Origin: Streptomyces sp. NBC_01689
Lineage (GTDB): Bacteria; Actinomycetota; Actinomycetes; Streptomycetales; Streptomycetaceae
Reading direction: 5' to 3'
Length of the DNA: 64,000 bases
Assembly: GCF_036250675.1 (NCBI RefSeq)
Contig: NZ_CP109592.1
Location: 4,154,001-4,218,000 of the forward strand
The notes below the pieces were generated by a model that was not told the DNA's origin, made no database searches, and was given only the letters and a program-made list of their open reading frames with translations. Both the position numbers and the translations under genes were made by a program. This document shows positions 18,704 to 28,022 of this stretch, piece after piece. How positions within the stretch are numbered: the stretch's first letter is position 1; the number at the start of each line of letters is the position of its first letter.

Positions 18704-19666
18704 TCAGCGGCGGCGTAAATCCGCCACCCGCGCCCGCTCCCCGGGGGACTGTTCCCCGAGGGGCACCGCGCTGCGCAACTGGGGCCCGGTGCCCGGGACC
18801 TGACCGCGCCGCGGCCCGGGGACAGGCACGTCCCGGCGCGGCTGACGCCCCGCCGGGGCCGTATCGCCTCCCGTACCACCACCCGACTGGCCCGCCACCG
18901 CGATCTGCACGCCCTGGTCCGCCAGCGCCTGCAGTTCGGTGACCGCGCGATCGTCGTGTGCGGGTGGCTCGTCGGTGACCAGACGGGTGATCAGATCGGT
19001 CGGCACCGTCTGGAACATGGTGTCGGTACCGAGCTTGGTGTGGTCGGCGAGGACCACGACCTCCGCGGCGGCCTGCACCAGCGCGCGGTCGACGGACGCC
19101 GACAGCATGTTGGAGGTGGACAGGCCGCGCTCGGCGGTGAGACCGCTGCCCGACAGGAAGGCCCGGGAGACCCGCAGCCCCTGGAGGGACTGCTCGGCAC
19201 CGCTGCCCACCAGCGCGTAGTTGGAGCCGCGCAAGGTGCCGCCCGTCATGACGACCTCGACACGGTTGGCGTGGGCCAACGCCTGGGCCACCAGAAGGGA
19301 GTTGGTGACGACGGTCAGACCGGGCACCCGTGCGAGCCGGCGGGCCAGCTCCTGTGTGGTGGTACCCGCCCCCACCACGATGGCCTCGCCCTCTTCGACG
19401 AGACCCGCGGCGAGATCGGCGATGGCCGTCTTCTCGGCGGTCGCGAGATGCGATTTCTGCGGAAAGCCGGACTCCCGCGTGAACCCGCCCGGCAATACCG
19501 CACCGCCATGCCGGCGGTCGAGGAGTCCTTCTGCCTCCAGTGCGCGCACGTCCCGCCGTACGGTCACTTCGGAGGTCTGGACGACGCGGGCGAGCTCACG
19601 GAGCGACACGGCCCCGTTCGCTCGCACCATTTCGAGGATCAATTGGCGACGTTCTGCAGCGAACAC
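18704..19666 (-). CDS. DeoR-family transcriptional regulator
   Basis: A 320-residue DeoR-type repressor: an N-terminal winged helix (ERRQLILEMVRANGAVSLRELARVVQTSEVTVRRDVRALEAEGLLDRRHGGAVL, ~5-60) and a DeoR C-terminal ligand-binding domain (VVGAGTTTQELARR...VVTNSLLVAQALA), which in the family binds a sugar phosphate. The last ~60 residues are a disordered Gly/Pro/Arg tail. It lies beside nucleoside and deoxyribose genes, so a deoxyribose or ribose phosphate is a plausible ligand. The GTG at 19666 has TACTGT 7 nt upstream and no Shine-Dalgarno (leaderless). An inverted repeat at 19714-19733 may be its own operator. Confidence 0.92.
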   Translation of the reverse strand: MFAAERRQLILEMVRANGAVSLRELARVVQTSEVTVRRDVRALEAEGLLDRRHGGAVLPGGFTRESGFPQKSHLATAEKTAIADLAAGLVEEGEAIVVGAGTTTQELARRLARVPGLTVVTNSLLVAQALAHANRVEVVMTGGTLRGSNYALVGSGAEQSLQGLRVSRAFLSGSGLTAERGLSTSNMLSASVDRALVQAAAEVVVLADHTKLGTDTMFQTVPTDLITRLVTDEPPAHDDRAVTELQALADQGVQIAVAGQSGGGTGGDTAPAGRQPRRDVPVPGPRRGQVPGTGPQLRSAVPLGEQSPGERARVADLRRR

Positions 19667-19673
19667 GAAACTG

Positions 19674-19733
19674 ACAGTAACCCCAACGACCGTCTGCTTT
19701 CAGCAGTTTGCGCCGAATAACAGAAGTTGTTCG
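19674..19733 (-). promoter_or_regulatory. deoR promoter and candidate autoregulatory inverted repeat
   Basis: TACTGT (19679-19674) is the -10 box, with TGAAAG or CTGAAA at 17-18 nt as a weak -35. Further upstream, CGAATAAC-agaa-GTTGTTCG (19714-19733, one mismatch) is an 8-4-8 inverted repeat in A/T-rich DNA, the size expected for a DeoR-family half-operator. Confidence 0.45.
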
Positions 19734-19833
19734 CATGGCAGGGTACGAAGTGGTATACGCGTCTACTCACGGCGCCTATGCCGCGGGAATGGGCGACAAC
19801 TCCCCGTGACCAGCGGGAAATCGCTTTCTCCTG

Positions 19834-21282
19834 TCAGCCCTCGTCGGTCAGCTTTCGGGTGTGCAGCTGCCGTGCCACCTCGGCGATCGAGCCCGAGAGA
19901 GAGGGATAGACGGTGAAGGCGTTCGCGATCTGTTCGACCGTCAGATTGTTGTCGACCGCGATCGAGATGGGGTGGATCAGTTCCGAGGCGCGCGGGGCGA
20001 CGACCACACCGCCGACCACGATCCCGGTGCCCGGACGGCAGAAGATCTTCACGAAGCCGTCCCGGATGCCCTGCATCTTGGCGCGCGGGTTGCGCAGCAG
20101 GGGCAGCTTCACGACCCGGGCGTCGATCTTGCCCGCGTCGACGTCCGCCTGCGAGTAGCCCACGGTGGCGATCTCGGGGTCGGTGAAGACGTTGGAGGAG
20201 ACCGTCTTCAGGTTCAGCGGCGTGACCGCGTCGCCCAGGAAGTGGTACATGGCGATGCGTCCCTGCATCGCCGCCACCGAGGCCAGGGCGAAGATGCCGG
20301 TCACGTCACCGGCCGCGTACACGCCCGGGGCCGTGGTCCTGGACACCTTGTCGGTCCAGATGTGCCCGGAGTCCCTGACCTTGACCCCGGCCTCCTCCAG
20401 GCCCATGCCGCTGCTGTTCGGGATGGCGCCGACGGCCATCAGGCAGTGCGAGCCGCTGATCACACGGCCGTCGGAGAGGGTGACCTCCACCCGGTCACCG
20501 ACCCGCTTGGCGGACTCGGCGCGCGAACGGGCCATCACGTTCATGCCGCGGCGCCGGAAGACGTCCTCCAGCACCGCCGCCGCGTCCGGGTCCTCGCCCG
20601 GCAGCACGCGGTCCCGGCTGGAGACGAGGGTGACCCGCGAGCCGAGCGCCTGGTACGCGCCGGCGAACTCGGCGCCGGTGACGCCGGACCCGACCACGAT
20701 GAGCTCCTCGGGAAGCTCGTCCAGGTCGTACACCTGCGTCCAGTTCAGGATCCGCTCGCCGTCCGGCTGGGCGTCGGGCAGCTCACGGGGGTGTCCGCCG
20801 GTGGCGATGAGGACGGCGTCGGCGACGAGCGTCTCCTCCGTGCCGTCCGCCGCGCGCACCACGACCTTGCGCGAGCCGTCCAGGGACTGCATGCCCTCCA
20901 GCCGGCCGCGGCCGCGCAGCACGCGCGCCCCCGCCCGGGTGACGGAGGCCGTGATGTCGTGCGACTGGGCCAGCGCCAGCCGCTTCACCCGTCGGTTGAC
21001 CTTGCCCAGGTCGACCCCGACCACCCGCGCGGACCGCTCCGACGGCGGGGTGTCGTCGGCGACGATGATCCCGAGTTCCTCGTACGAGGAATCGAAGGTC
21101 GTCATCACCTCGGCGGTGGCGATGAGGGTCTTCGACGGCACGCAGTCGGTGAGCACCGACGCCCCGCCGAGACCGTCGCAGTCGACGACGGTCACCTCCG
21201 CGCCGAGCTGGGCGGCCACCAGGGCCGCCTCGTATCCGCCGGGTCCGCCACCGATGATCACGATCCGAGTCACGTACTCCAT
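19834..21282 (-). CDS. lpdA: NAD(P)H-quinone dehydrogenase / LpdA-type flavoprotein disulfide reductase
   Basis: A 482-residue two-dinucleotide-binding flavoprotein. It shows FAD motif VIIGGGPGGYEAAL, NAD motif VVGSGVTGAEFAGAY, AAGDVTGIFALASVA and a C-terminal dimer domain. The redox-active site reads GGASVLTDCVPSK, keeping one Cys but lacking the first Cys of the classic CxxxxC pair. It is therefore not a true dihydrolipoamide dehydrogenase; M. tuberculosis LpdA (Rv3303c) has the same change and reduces quinones with NAD(P)H. The ATG at 21282 is used; a GTG at 21273 with GGAG just upstream is a real alternative. It diverges from the cyclotransferase-like gene. Confidence 0.92.
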   Translation of the reverse strand: MEYVTRIVIIGGGPGGYEAALVAAQLGAEVTVVDCDGLGGASVLTDCVPSKTLIATAEVMTTFDSSYEELGIIVADDTPPSERSARVVGVDLGKVNRRVKRLALAQSHDITASVTRAGARVLRGRGRLEGMQSLDGSRKVVVRAADGTEETLVADAVLIATGGHPRELPDAQPDGERILNWTQVYDLDELPEELIVVGSGVTGAEFAGAYQALGSRVTLVSSRDRVLPGEDPDAAAVLEDVFRRRGMNVMARSRAESAKRVGDRVEVTLSDGRVISGSHCLMAVGAIPNSSGMGLEEAGVKVRDSGHIWTDKVSRTTAPGVYAAGDVTGIFALASVAAMQGRIAMYHFLGDAVTPLNLKTVSSNVFTDPEIATVGYSQADVDAGKIDARVVKLPLLRNPRAKMQGIRDGFVKIFCRPGTGIVVGGVVVAPRASELIHPISIAVDNNLTVEQIANAFTVYPSLSGSIAEVARQLHTRKLTDEG

Positions 21283-21390
21283 TGTCCCGCACGCTTCAAG
21301 GTGCCGGCGCCCCGGGGGCCGCCGGGCGCGTATTCGAGCCGCTTCTGTTACGCGGGAGGCGCACGTGTCCACTGCCGTACCCTCGACCAC

Positions 21391-21828
21391 ATGTCGCTCT
21401 ACGCCGCGTACGCCGGCAATCTCGACCCGCGGCTCATGACGCGCCGCGCCCCGCACTCGCCGCTGCGCGCCACCGGCTGGCTGAACGGCTGGCGGCTGAC
21501 CTTCGGGGGCGAGCACATGGGGTGGGAGGGTGCGCTCGTGACCCTCGTCGAGGCGCCCCGTTCGCAGGTCTTCGTGGCGCTGTACGACATCGCCCCCCTG
21601 GACGAGGACTCCATGGACCGCTGGGAGGGCGTGGGCCTCGACATCTACCGCAGGATGCGGGTACGGGTGCACACCCTGGAGGGCGAGGAGCCCGCGTGGG
21701 TGTACGTGCTGAACGGGTACGAGGGCGGGCTCCCCTCCGCGCGCTACCTCGGCGAGATCGCCGACGCGGCGGAGTCCGCCGGAGCGCCGCACGACTATGT
21801 GATGGAGCTGCGCAAGCGCCCCTGCTGA
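21391..21828 (+). CDS. Gamma-glutamylcyclotransferase-family protein
   Basis: A 145-residue protein of the GGCT-like (AIG2/BtrG) fold. It opens with [24 protein letters not shown], corresponding to the YGSN-type substrate loop of the family (here YAGNL), and ends with [24 protein letters not shown]. It may act on gamma-glutamyl compounds, but the substrate is unknown. TACCCT lies exactly 7 nt before the ATG at 21391 and there is no Shine-Dalgarno, so a leaderless mRNA is predicted. It precedes pnp by 100 bp in the same direction. Confidence 0.85.
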   Translation: MSLYAAYAGNLDPRLMTRRAPHSPLRATGWLNGWRLTFGGEHMGWEGALVTLVEAPRSQVFVALYDIAPLDEDSMDRWEGVGLDIYRRMRVRVHTLEGEEPAWVYVLNGYEGGLPSARYLGEIADAAESAGAPHDYVMELRKRPC

Positions 21829-21891
21829 GGAGCTCCCGCCTGTTCGTCGGAAACGACAAGACAACGATCGCAAGACCGTGAGCTCCATCAT

Positions 21892-21921
21892 CTACGCGCG
21901 TAGGCCCGGACCGGCTACCCT
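21892..21921 (+). promoter_or_regulatory. pnp promoter with CTACGCGCGTAG operator
   Basis: The 12-bp palindrome at 21892-21903 covers the place of the -35 box. TACCCT (21916-21921) is the -10 box, putting the start of transcription at the GTG of pnp. Site 1 of six related operators in the window. Confidence 0.7.
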
Positions 21922-21928
21922 CATGCGC

Positions 21929-22753
21929 GTGAACGCATCTCTTCTTCCGGACGACATCCAGGGCGATCCCTACGCCGCTGCCGACGCCGCCGCCACCCGC
22001 CTGCGGGAGCTCACGGGCGCCGAGACCCACGACGTCGCGCTCGTGATGGGCTCCGGCTGGGCTCCGGCCGCGGACGCCCTCGGCACCCCCGAGGCCGAGT
22101 TCCAGGTCACCGAGCTGCCCGGGTTCCCGCCGCCCGCGGTCGAGGGGCACGGCGGCAAGGTCCGCTCGTACCTGATCGGCGACAAGCGGGCCCTGGTCTT
22201 CCTGGGCCGCACCCACTACTACGAGGGCCGCGGGGTCGCCGCCGTCGCGCACGGTGTCCGTACGGCGGTCGCTGCGGGCTGCAAGACCCTCGTGCTCACC
22301 AACGGCTGCGGCGGCCTGCGCGGCGACATGCGCCCCGGCCAGCCGGTGCTGATCAGCGACCACATCAACCTGACGGCGACCTCCCCGATCGTCGGGGCGA
22401 ACTTCGTCGACCTCACCGACCTCTACTCCCCGCGGCTGCGCGCCCTCTGCAAGGAGGTGGACCCCACCCTGGAGGAGGGCGTCTACGCGCAGTTCACCGG
22501 ACCGCACTACGAGACGCCCGCCGAGATCCGGATGGCCCGCACCATCGGCGCCGACCTCGTCGGCATGTCGACGGTCCTGGAGGCCATCGCCGCGCGCGAG
22601 GCCGGTGCGGAGGTGCTGGGCATCTCCCTGGTCACCAACCTCGCCGCCGGCATGACGGGCGAGCCGCTGAACCACGAGGAGGTCCTCCAGGCGGGCCGCG
22701 ACTCCGCGACCCGCATGGGCGCGCTGCTCACGCGGGTCCTCGACCGGCTGTAG
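21929..22753 (+). CDS. pnp: Purine-nucleoside phosphorylase
   Basis: A 274-residue trimeric (mammalian-type) purine nucleoside phosphorylase that splits purine (deoxy)ribonucleosides with phosphate to base and (deoxy)ribose-1-phosphate. Motifs are [11 protein letters not shown] for phosphate binding, [44 protein letters not shown] and [14 protein letters not shown]. Ribose-1-phosphate passes to the mutase encoded next. The GTG at 21929 fits a leaderless start 7 nt after TACCCT; an ATG at 21923 is the alternative but lies inside the promoter. A CTACGCGCGTAG palindrome over the -35 region predicts repression shared with deoC, add and the nucleoside transporter. Confidence 0.95.
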   Translation: MNASLLPDDIQGDPYAAADAAATRLRELTGAETHDVALVMGSGWAPAADALGTPEAEFQVTELPGFPPPAVEGHGGKVRSYLIGDKRALVFLGRTHYYEGRGVAAVAHGVRTAVAAGCKTLVLTNGCGGLRGDMRPGQPVLISDHINLTATSPIVGANFVDLTDLYSPRLRALCKEVDPTLEEGVYAQFTGPHYETPAEIRMARTIGADLVGMSTVLEAIAAREAGAEVLGISLVTNLAAGMTGEPLNHEEVLQAGRDSATRMGALLTRVLDRL

Positions 22754-22956
22754 CGGGACCGACGCACGGGCCGAGGCGGCCACGCGATGCCCGGCTCTCC
22801 CGGCGGACCGGCCCGTGCGGCGCGCGTCCGGCGCGTCCGGGGCGGGGGACGAGGCGGTACTCCCGGGGATCGGGACGGGTAGGCGCGGCCGGGGCGGGCA
22901 AGCCCTCCGTGGCCGGGTACACAGCAAGGCACCACAGACAGAGAGGTACACCCGAC

Positions 22957-24594
22957 GTGCAGGACGAACTCATCGCACGGGCCGAGGCGTGGCTGGCCGA
23001 GGACCCCGACGCGGAGACCCGTGAGGAACTCGCCAAGCTCATCGAGGCCCGGGACGTCGCCGAGCTCACCGCACGCTTCAGCGGCACCCTCCAGTTCGGC
23101 ACCGCGGGCCTGCGGGGCGAGCTCGGCGCGGGCCCGATGCGCATGAACCGCGCGGTGGTCATCCGTGCCGCCGCCGGACTGGCCGCGTACCTCAAGGCCC
23201 GGGGCGAGGCCGGCGGTCTCGTCGTCATCGGGTACGACGCCCGCCACAAGTCCGCCGACTTCGCCCGCGACACCGCCGCGGTGATGACGGGCGCGGGCCT
23301 GCGGGCCGCCGTGCTCCCCCGCCCCCTGCCCACGCCCGTCCTGGCGTACGCCATCCGTCACCTCGGTGCCGTGGCGGGCGTCGAGGTCACCGCCAGCCAC
23401 AACCCGCCCCGCGACAACGGCTACAAGGTGTACCTCGGCGACGGCTCCCAGATCGTCCCCCCGGCGGACGCCGGGATCGCGGCCGAGATCGACGCGGTCA
23501 CCCGCCTCGACACCGTCCCCCGCCCCGACGGCGGCTGGGAGATCCTCGACGAGGGCGTCCTGGACGCCTATCTGGCCCGTACGGACGCCGTGCTCTCCGA
23601 TGGCTCCCCCCGCACGGCCCGGACCGTCTACACGGCGATGCACGGCGTCGGCAAGGACGTCCTGCTCGCCGCGTTCGCCCGCGCAGGCTTCCCCGCCCCC
23701 GCACTGGTCGCCGAGCAGGCCGAGCCCGACCCGGACTTCCCCACCGTCGCCTTCCCCAATCCGGAGGAGCCCGGCGCGATGGACCTCGCCTTCGCGAAGG
23801 CCCGTGAGACCGGTCCCGATCTGATCATCGCGAACGACCCCGACGCGGACCGCTGCGCGGTGGCCGTGAAGGGCCGCGAGGGGGCCGACTGGCGGATGCT
23901 GCGCGGCGACGAGGTCGGCGCGCTGCTCGCCCGGCACCTGGTCGACCGCGGCGCGCGCGGCACCTTCGCCGAGTCCATCGTCTCCTCCTCCCTCCTCGGC
24001 CGGATCGCGGAGAAGGCGGGTCTGCCGTACGAGGAGACCCTGACCGGCTTCAAGTGGATCGCCCGGGTGGACGGCCTGCGCTACGGCTACGAGGAGGCGC
24101 TCGGCTACTGCGTCGACCCCGAGGGCGTGCGCGACAAGGACGGCATCACCGCGGCCCTCCTGATCACGGAGCTCGCCTCCCGCCTCAAGGAGGACGGCCG
24201 CACCCTGCTGGACCTGCTCGACGACATCGCCGTGGAGCACGGCCTGCACGCCACGGACCAGCTCTCCGTCCGGGTCGAGGACCTCTCGGTGATCGCGAAC
24301 GCCATGCGCAGCCTGCGTGAGCGGCCGCCCACGACGCTGGGGGGCCTGCCCGTCACCAGGGCCGAGGACCTCACCCTCGGCACGGACACGCTCCCGCCCA
24401 CGGACGGTCTGCGCTACACCCTGGACGGTGCCCGCGTCATCGTCCGCCCCAGCGGCACCGAGCCGAAGCTGAAGTGCTACCTGGAGGTCGTGGTCCCGGT
24501 CGGCTCGCACGCCGGACTCGCCGCGGCCCACGCCGAGGCCGCCGAGCTGCTCACGGCCATCAAGCGCGACCTGTCGGCGGCGGCCGGCATCTGA
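22957..24594 (+). CDS. Phospho-sugar mutase, probably phosphopentomutase
   Basis: A 545-residue alpha-D-phosphohexomutase-superfamily enzyme. The phosphoserine loop TASHNPPRDNGYKVYLGDG, metal loop NDPDADRCA, sugar loop GYEEALGY and phosphate-binding end RPSGTEPKLKCYLE are intact. Length and N-terminal FGTAGLRGELGAGPMRMNR are typical of the PGM2/phosphopentomutase branch. Placed between pnp and deoC, it most likely turns (deoxy)ribose-1-phosphate into the 5-phosphate, although annotations often read phosphomannomutase. The GTG at 22957 has GAGAGG about 11 nt upstream. The 200-bp gap after pnp holds nothing recognisable. Confidence 0.9.
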   Translation: MQDELIARAEAWLAEDPDAETREELAKLIEARDVAELTARFSGTLQFGTAGLRGELGAGPMRMNRAVVIRAAAGLAAYLKARGEAGGLVVIGYDARHKSADFARDTAAVMTGAGLRAAVLPRPLPTPVLAYAIRHLGAVAGVEVTASHNPPRDNGYKVYLGDGSQIVPPADAGIAAEIDAVTRLDTVPRPDGGWEILDEGVLDAYLARTDAVLSDGSPRTARTVYTAMHGVGKDVLLAAFARAGFPAPALVAEQAEPDPDFPTVAFPNPEEPGAMDLAFAKARETGPDLIIANDPDADRCAVAVKGREGADWRMLRGDEVGALLARHLVDRGARGTFAESIVSSSLLGRIAEKAGLPYEETLTGFKWIARVDGLRYGYEEALGYCVDPEGVRDKDGITAALLITELASRLKEDGRTLLDLLDDIAVEHGLHATDQLSVRVEDLSVIANAMRSLRERPPTTLGGLPVTRAEDLTLGTDTLPPTDGLRYTLDGARVIVRPSGTEPKLKCYLEVVVPVGSHAGLAAAHAEAAELLTAIKRDLSAAAGI

Positions 24595-24810
24595 CGTCCG
24601 CCCGGGCCCCGGGCACGGCGGCAGCACGGCGCCGGGCCGCCCGGGGGCCGCGGCGGGAGCACCCGGCCGCCGGCCCTGTCCGGAACCCCCGTTCACCGGG
24701 TCAGTCGTCCGCCGGCCGCGAGCATCGCGCCCGCGGGGCCCCGGCCTACGACCGCGCCTGGGTCCTCCCCGATCACGGACAGAGGCCGGCGCACCCGTGC
24801 GGCGGTGTCG

Positions 24811-25446
24811 TCACCCCACCGCGAGCAGGATCGCCAGCACCACGGCCCCCGCGACCGCGGGACCGATCACCTCGTACGCCCAGCGCACGCTGACCGCGTC
24901 CTGCGTCCCTTCGACGTGCGGGTGCGCCTCGGCGAGTTCGCGGAGGTCGTCCATCGCCCGGTCGGTCTGGGCGCGCGCCGGCGCCGCCGGGGAGACACGC
25001 CCGCTGCTGTCGGCCGTGGCACCCCGCGACTGCCGCTTGGCCGCGCGCTTGCGGGAGCGCAGCGAGACGGGGATCGCCCACAGCTGGTAGCGGGTGCCGT
25101 CAGCGGTGACGGCCTCGTTGGAGTAACCGGAGCGCAGCGTCGCGATCGTGGTCCAGGGCAGCACGACGACACGGAACGGGTTGCGGATGCGCAACCGCTC
25201 CTCGTTCGCGTACACGGCCGGCCGCAGCGTGAACGCGGTCACCAACGGGACCAGCAGGATCATCGTGGCGAGCGCCAGCCACGGCGTGCGTCCGTGTCCC
25301 GAGACCAGCGCGTCGATGCCGAGCCAGCCCATGATGGCGAGCAGCAGCACGCCGCCCGCGATGCCGGCGGACGACCGGTAGATCCGGTCCCGCGACTCGG
25401 GGCGCGGGGCGTCCGGCGGGGGTGGCTGGTGATCGGGCGTCGTCAT
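24811..25446 (-). CDS. PH-domain membrane protein (bPH_6 type)
   Basis: A 211-residue protein with two N-terminal membrane helices (AGIAGGVLLLAIMGWLGIDAL and LALATMILLVPLVTAF). A bacterial pleckstrin-homology domain follows (RPAVYANEERLRIRNPFRVVVLPWTTIATLRSGYSNEAVTADGTRYQLWAIPVSL), then a basic linker and a C-terminal helix (AYEVIGPAVAGAVVLAILLA). Function unknown; it is conserved in actinobacteria next to deoC. It is transcribed away from deoC. CAGAAT lies 7 nt before the ATG and no Shine-Dalgarno is present. Confidence 0.85.
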   Translation of the reverse strand: MTTPDHQPPPPDAPRPESRDRIYRSSAGIAGGVLLLAIMGWLGIDALVSGHGRTPWLALATMILLVPLVTAFTLRPAVYANEERLRIRNPFRVVVLPWTTIATLRSGYSNEAVTADGTRYQLWAIPVSLRSRKRAAKRQSRGATADSSGRVSPAAPARAQTDRAMDDLRELAEAHPHVEGTQDAVSVRWAYEVIGPAVAGAVVLAILLAVG

Positions 25447-25553
25447 GCCCCCGATTCTGCCCGACGGTCAGCGGCGGCCTCCTCCGCCCCCGCCGCCCCG
25501 TCGCTCCCGCCACCCCCACCGCTTCCGCAGGCGGTCCCGGGGCTGTACAGCCG

Positions 25554-25568
25554 CTACGCGCGTAGATA
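25554..25568 (+). promoter_or_regulatory. deoC promoter with CTACGCGCGTAG operator
   Basis: The palindrome at 25554-25565 overlaps the -10 box TAGATA (25563-25568), which is followed after 7 nt by the GTG of deoC. Site 2 of six. Confidence 0.7.
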
Positions 25569-25575
25569 TGCTCGG

Positions 25576-26580
25576 GTGGTGACCATGCCCACCACTGCAT
25601 CCTCCCCCAAGCACTCGACTGCGCTCGAGCAGGGTGGTGCCCCCACCCACGCACTCGGCGACGTGACCGCGTCCGACAGCACCCTGCGCCGCTTCCTGCA
25701 CGGGCTGCCCGGCGTCGACGCGGTCGGCCTGGAGGCGCGCGCCGCCTCGCTCGGCACCCGTTCCATCAAGACGACCGCGAAGGCGTACGCGATCGACCTC
25801 GCCATCTCGATGGTCGACCTGACGACGCTGGAAGGCGCGGACACCCCGGGCAAGGTCCGGGCGCTCGGCGTCAAGGCGGTCCACCCGGACCCGACCGACC
25901 GCACGACGCCCGCCACGGCCGCGGTCTGCGTCTATCCCGACATGGTGGCCACCGCCAAGGAGGCCGTGGCCGGTTCCGGCGTGAAGGTCGCCTCGGTGGC
26001 CACCGCCTTCCCGGCGGGCCGCGCCGCACTCGACGTGAAGCTGGCCGACGTGCGGGACGCCGTCGCCGCGGGCGCCGACGAGATCGACATGGTCATCGAC
26101 CGCGGGGCGTTCCTCGCGGGTCACTACCTGAAGGTGTACGACGAGATCGTCGCGGTGAAGGAGGCCTCGGGCGCCGCCCGTCTGAAGGTCATCTTCGAGA
26201 CCGGCGAGCTGTCGACGTACGACAACATCCGGCGGGCCTCGTGGCTCGGCATGCTGGCCGGCGCGGACTTCATCAAGACCTCCACCGGCAAGGTGGCCGT
26301 CAACGCGACGCCGTCGAACACCCTGCTCATGCTGGAGGCGGTCCGCGACTTCCGCGCGCAGACCGGCGTCCAGGTCGGCGTGAAGCCGGCCGGCGGCATC
26401 CGCACCACCAAGGACGCCGTCAAGTTCCTGGTCCTGGTGAACGAGACCGCCGGCGCGGACTGGCTGGACAACCACTGGTTCCGCTTCGGCGCGTCCTCGC
26501 TCCTGAACGACCTGCTGATGCAGCGTCAGAAGCTGGCCACCGGCCGCTACTCCGGCCCCGACTACGTGACGGTGGACTGA
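25576..26580 (+). CDS. deoC: Deoxyribose-phosphate aldolase
   Basis: About 334 residues. The DeoC/class I aldolase core has the Schiff-base lysine in GADFIKTSTGK, the partner lysine in QVGVKPAGGIRT and an Asp in EIDMVIDRGAF. It cleaves 2-deoxyribose-5-phosphate to acetaldehyde and glyceraldehyde-3-phosphate; the aldehyde dehydrogenase encoded next can remove the acetaldehyde. The N-terminus is ~80 residues longer than E. coli DeoC, as in other actinobacteria. GTG 25576 is taken as the start of a leaderless mRNA; GTG 25579 and ATG 25585 are in frame. Heads the deoC-aldehyde dehydrogenase pair operon. Confidence 0.95.
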   Translation: MVTMPTTASSPKHSTALEQGGAPTHALGDVTASDSTLRRFLHGLPGVDAVGLEARAASLGTRSIKTTAKAYAIDLAISMVDLTTLEGADTPGKVRALGVKAVHPDPTDRTTPATAAVCVYPDMVATAKEAVAGSGVKVASVATAFPAGRAALDVKLADVRDAVAAGADEIDMVIDRGAFLAGHYLKVYDEIVAVKEASGAARLKVIFETGELSTYDNIRRASWLGMLAGADFIKTSTGKVAVNATPSNTLLMLEAVRDFRAQTGVQVGVKPAGGIRTTKDAVKFLVLVNETAGADWLDNHWFRFGASSLLNDLLMQRQKLATGRYSGPDYVTVD

Positions 26581-26585
26581 TCACC

Positions 26586-28022
26586 ATGGCATCTGCATTC
26601 GAGTACGCACCGGCGCCCGAGTCCCGCTCGGTCGTCGACATCGCCCCGTCGTACGGCCTCTTCATCGACGGCGAGTTCACCGAGGCGGCGGACGGCAAGG
26701 TCTTCAAGACCGTCAGCCCCAGCACCGAGGAGGTCCTCTCCGAGGTCGCCCGGGCCGGCGCCGAGGACGTGGACCGTGCCGTACGGGCGGCCCGCAGGGC
26801 CTTCGAGAAGTGGTCGGCGCTGCCCGGCTCCGAGCGCGCCAAGTACCTCTTCCGCATCGCCCGGATCATCCAGGAGCGCTCCCGCGAGCTCGCCGTCCTA
26901 GAGACGCTGGACAACGGCAAGCCCATCAAGGAGACCCGCGACGCCGACCTCCCGCTGGTCGCCGCGCACTTCTTCTACTACGCGGGCTGGGCCGACAAGC
27001 TCGACCACGCCGGCTTCGGCGCGAACCCCCGCCCGCTGGGCGTGGCCGGCCAGGTCATCCCCTGGAACTTCCCGCTGCTGATGCTGGCGTGGAAGATCGC
27101 CCCGGCGCTGGCGACCGGCAACACGGTCGTCCTCAAGCCCGCCGAGACCACCCCCCTGTCGGCGCTGTTCTTCGCGGACATCTGCCGTCAGGCGGGTCTG
27201 CCCAAGGGCGTCGTCAACATCCTTCCGGGGTACGGCGACGCGGGCGCCGCGCTCGTCGAGCACCCCGACGTGAACAAGGTCGCGTTCACCGGCTCCACCG
27301 CCGTCGGCAAGGCGATCGCCCGTCAGGTGGCCGGCACCGACAAGAAGGTCACCCTCGAACTGGGCGGCAAGGGCGCGAACATCGTCTTCGACGACGCGCC
27401 GATCGACCAGGCGGTGGAGGGGATCGTCACCGGGATCTTCTTCAACCAGGGCCAGGTCTGCTGCGCGGGCAGCCGGCTCCTCGTCCAGGAGTCGGTCCAG
27501 GACGAGCTGCTCGACTCCCTGAAGCGCAGGCTCTCCACGCTCCGGCTGGGCGACCCGCTCGACAAGAACACCGACATCGGCGCGATCAACTCCGCCGAGC
27601 AGCTGGCCCGTATCACCTCGCTCGTCGAGCAGGGCGCGGCCGAGGGCGCCGAGCGCTGGTCCCCGGCGTGCGAACTGCCGGCCTCCGGATACTGGTTCGC
27701 CCCGACGCTGTTCACCAACGTCACCCAGGCGCACACCATCGCCCGCGACGAGATCTTCGGCCCGGTGCTGTCCGTTCTCACCTTCCGCACCCCGGACGAG
27801 GCCGTCGCCAAGGCCAACAACTCCCAGTACGGCCTCTCCGCGGGCATCTGGACGGAGAAGGGGTCCCGGATCCTGGCCGTCGCGGGCAAGCTGCGCGCGG
27901 GCGTCATCTGGTCCAACACGTTCAACAAGTTCGACCCGACCTCGCCGTTCGGCGGATACAAGGAGTCGGGCTTCGGCCGCGAGGGCGGTCGCCACGGCCT
28001 GGAGGCGTACCTCGATGTCTGA
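26586..28022 (+). CDS. Aldehyde dehydrogenase
   Basis: A 478-residue NAD(P)-dependent aldehyde dehydrogenase. The Rossmann part has PWNFPLLMLAWKIAPALATGNTVVLKPAE, the general-base Glu lies in ELGGKGANIVF and the catalytic Cys in FNQGQVCCAGSR. Complete length and all catalytic residues are present. It starts 5 bp after deoC, so it probably oxidises the acetaldehyde released by DeoC. Its last 8 bp overlap the start of the next, catalytically empty aldehyde-dehydrogenase-like gene, implying translational coupling. Confidence 0.94.
   Translation: MASAFEYAPAPESRSVVDIAPSYGLFIDGEFTEAADGKVFKTVSPSTEEVLSEVARAGAEDVDRAVRAARRAFEKWSALPGSERAKYLFRIARIIQERSRELAVLETLDNGKPIKETRDADLPLVAAHFFYYAGWADKLDHAGFGANPRPLGVAGQVIPWNFPLLMLAWKIAPALATGNTVVLKPAETTPLSALFFADICRQAGLPKGVVNILPGYGDAGAALVEHPDVNKVAFTGSTAVGKAIARQVAGTDKKVTLELGGKGANIVFDDAPIDQAVEGIVTGIFFNQGQVCCAGSRLLVQESVQDELLDSLKRRLSTLRLGDPLDKNTDIGAINSAEQLARITSLVEQGAAEGAERWSPACELPASGYWFAPTLFTNVTQAHTIARDEIFGPVLSVLTFRTPDEAVAKANNSQYGLSAGIWTEKGSRILAVAGKLRAGVIWSNTFNKFDPTSPFGGYKESGFGREGGRHGLEAYLDV

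Noticed and set aside
19751..19770. GTATACGCGTCTAC near deoR as a degenerate nucleoside operator
   Set aside because: Only part of one arm matches and the symmetry is lost.
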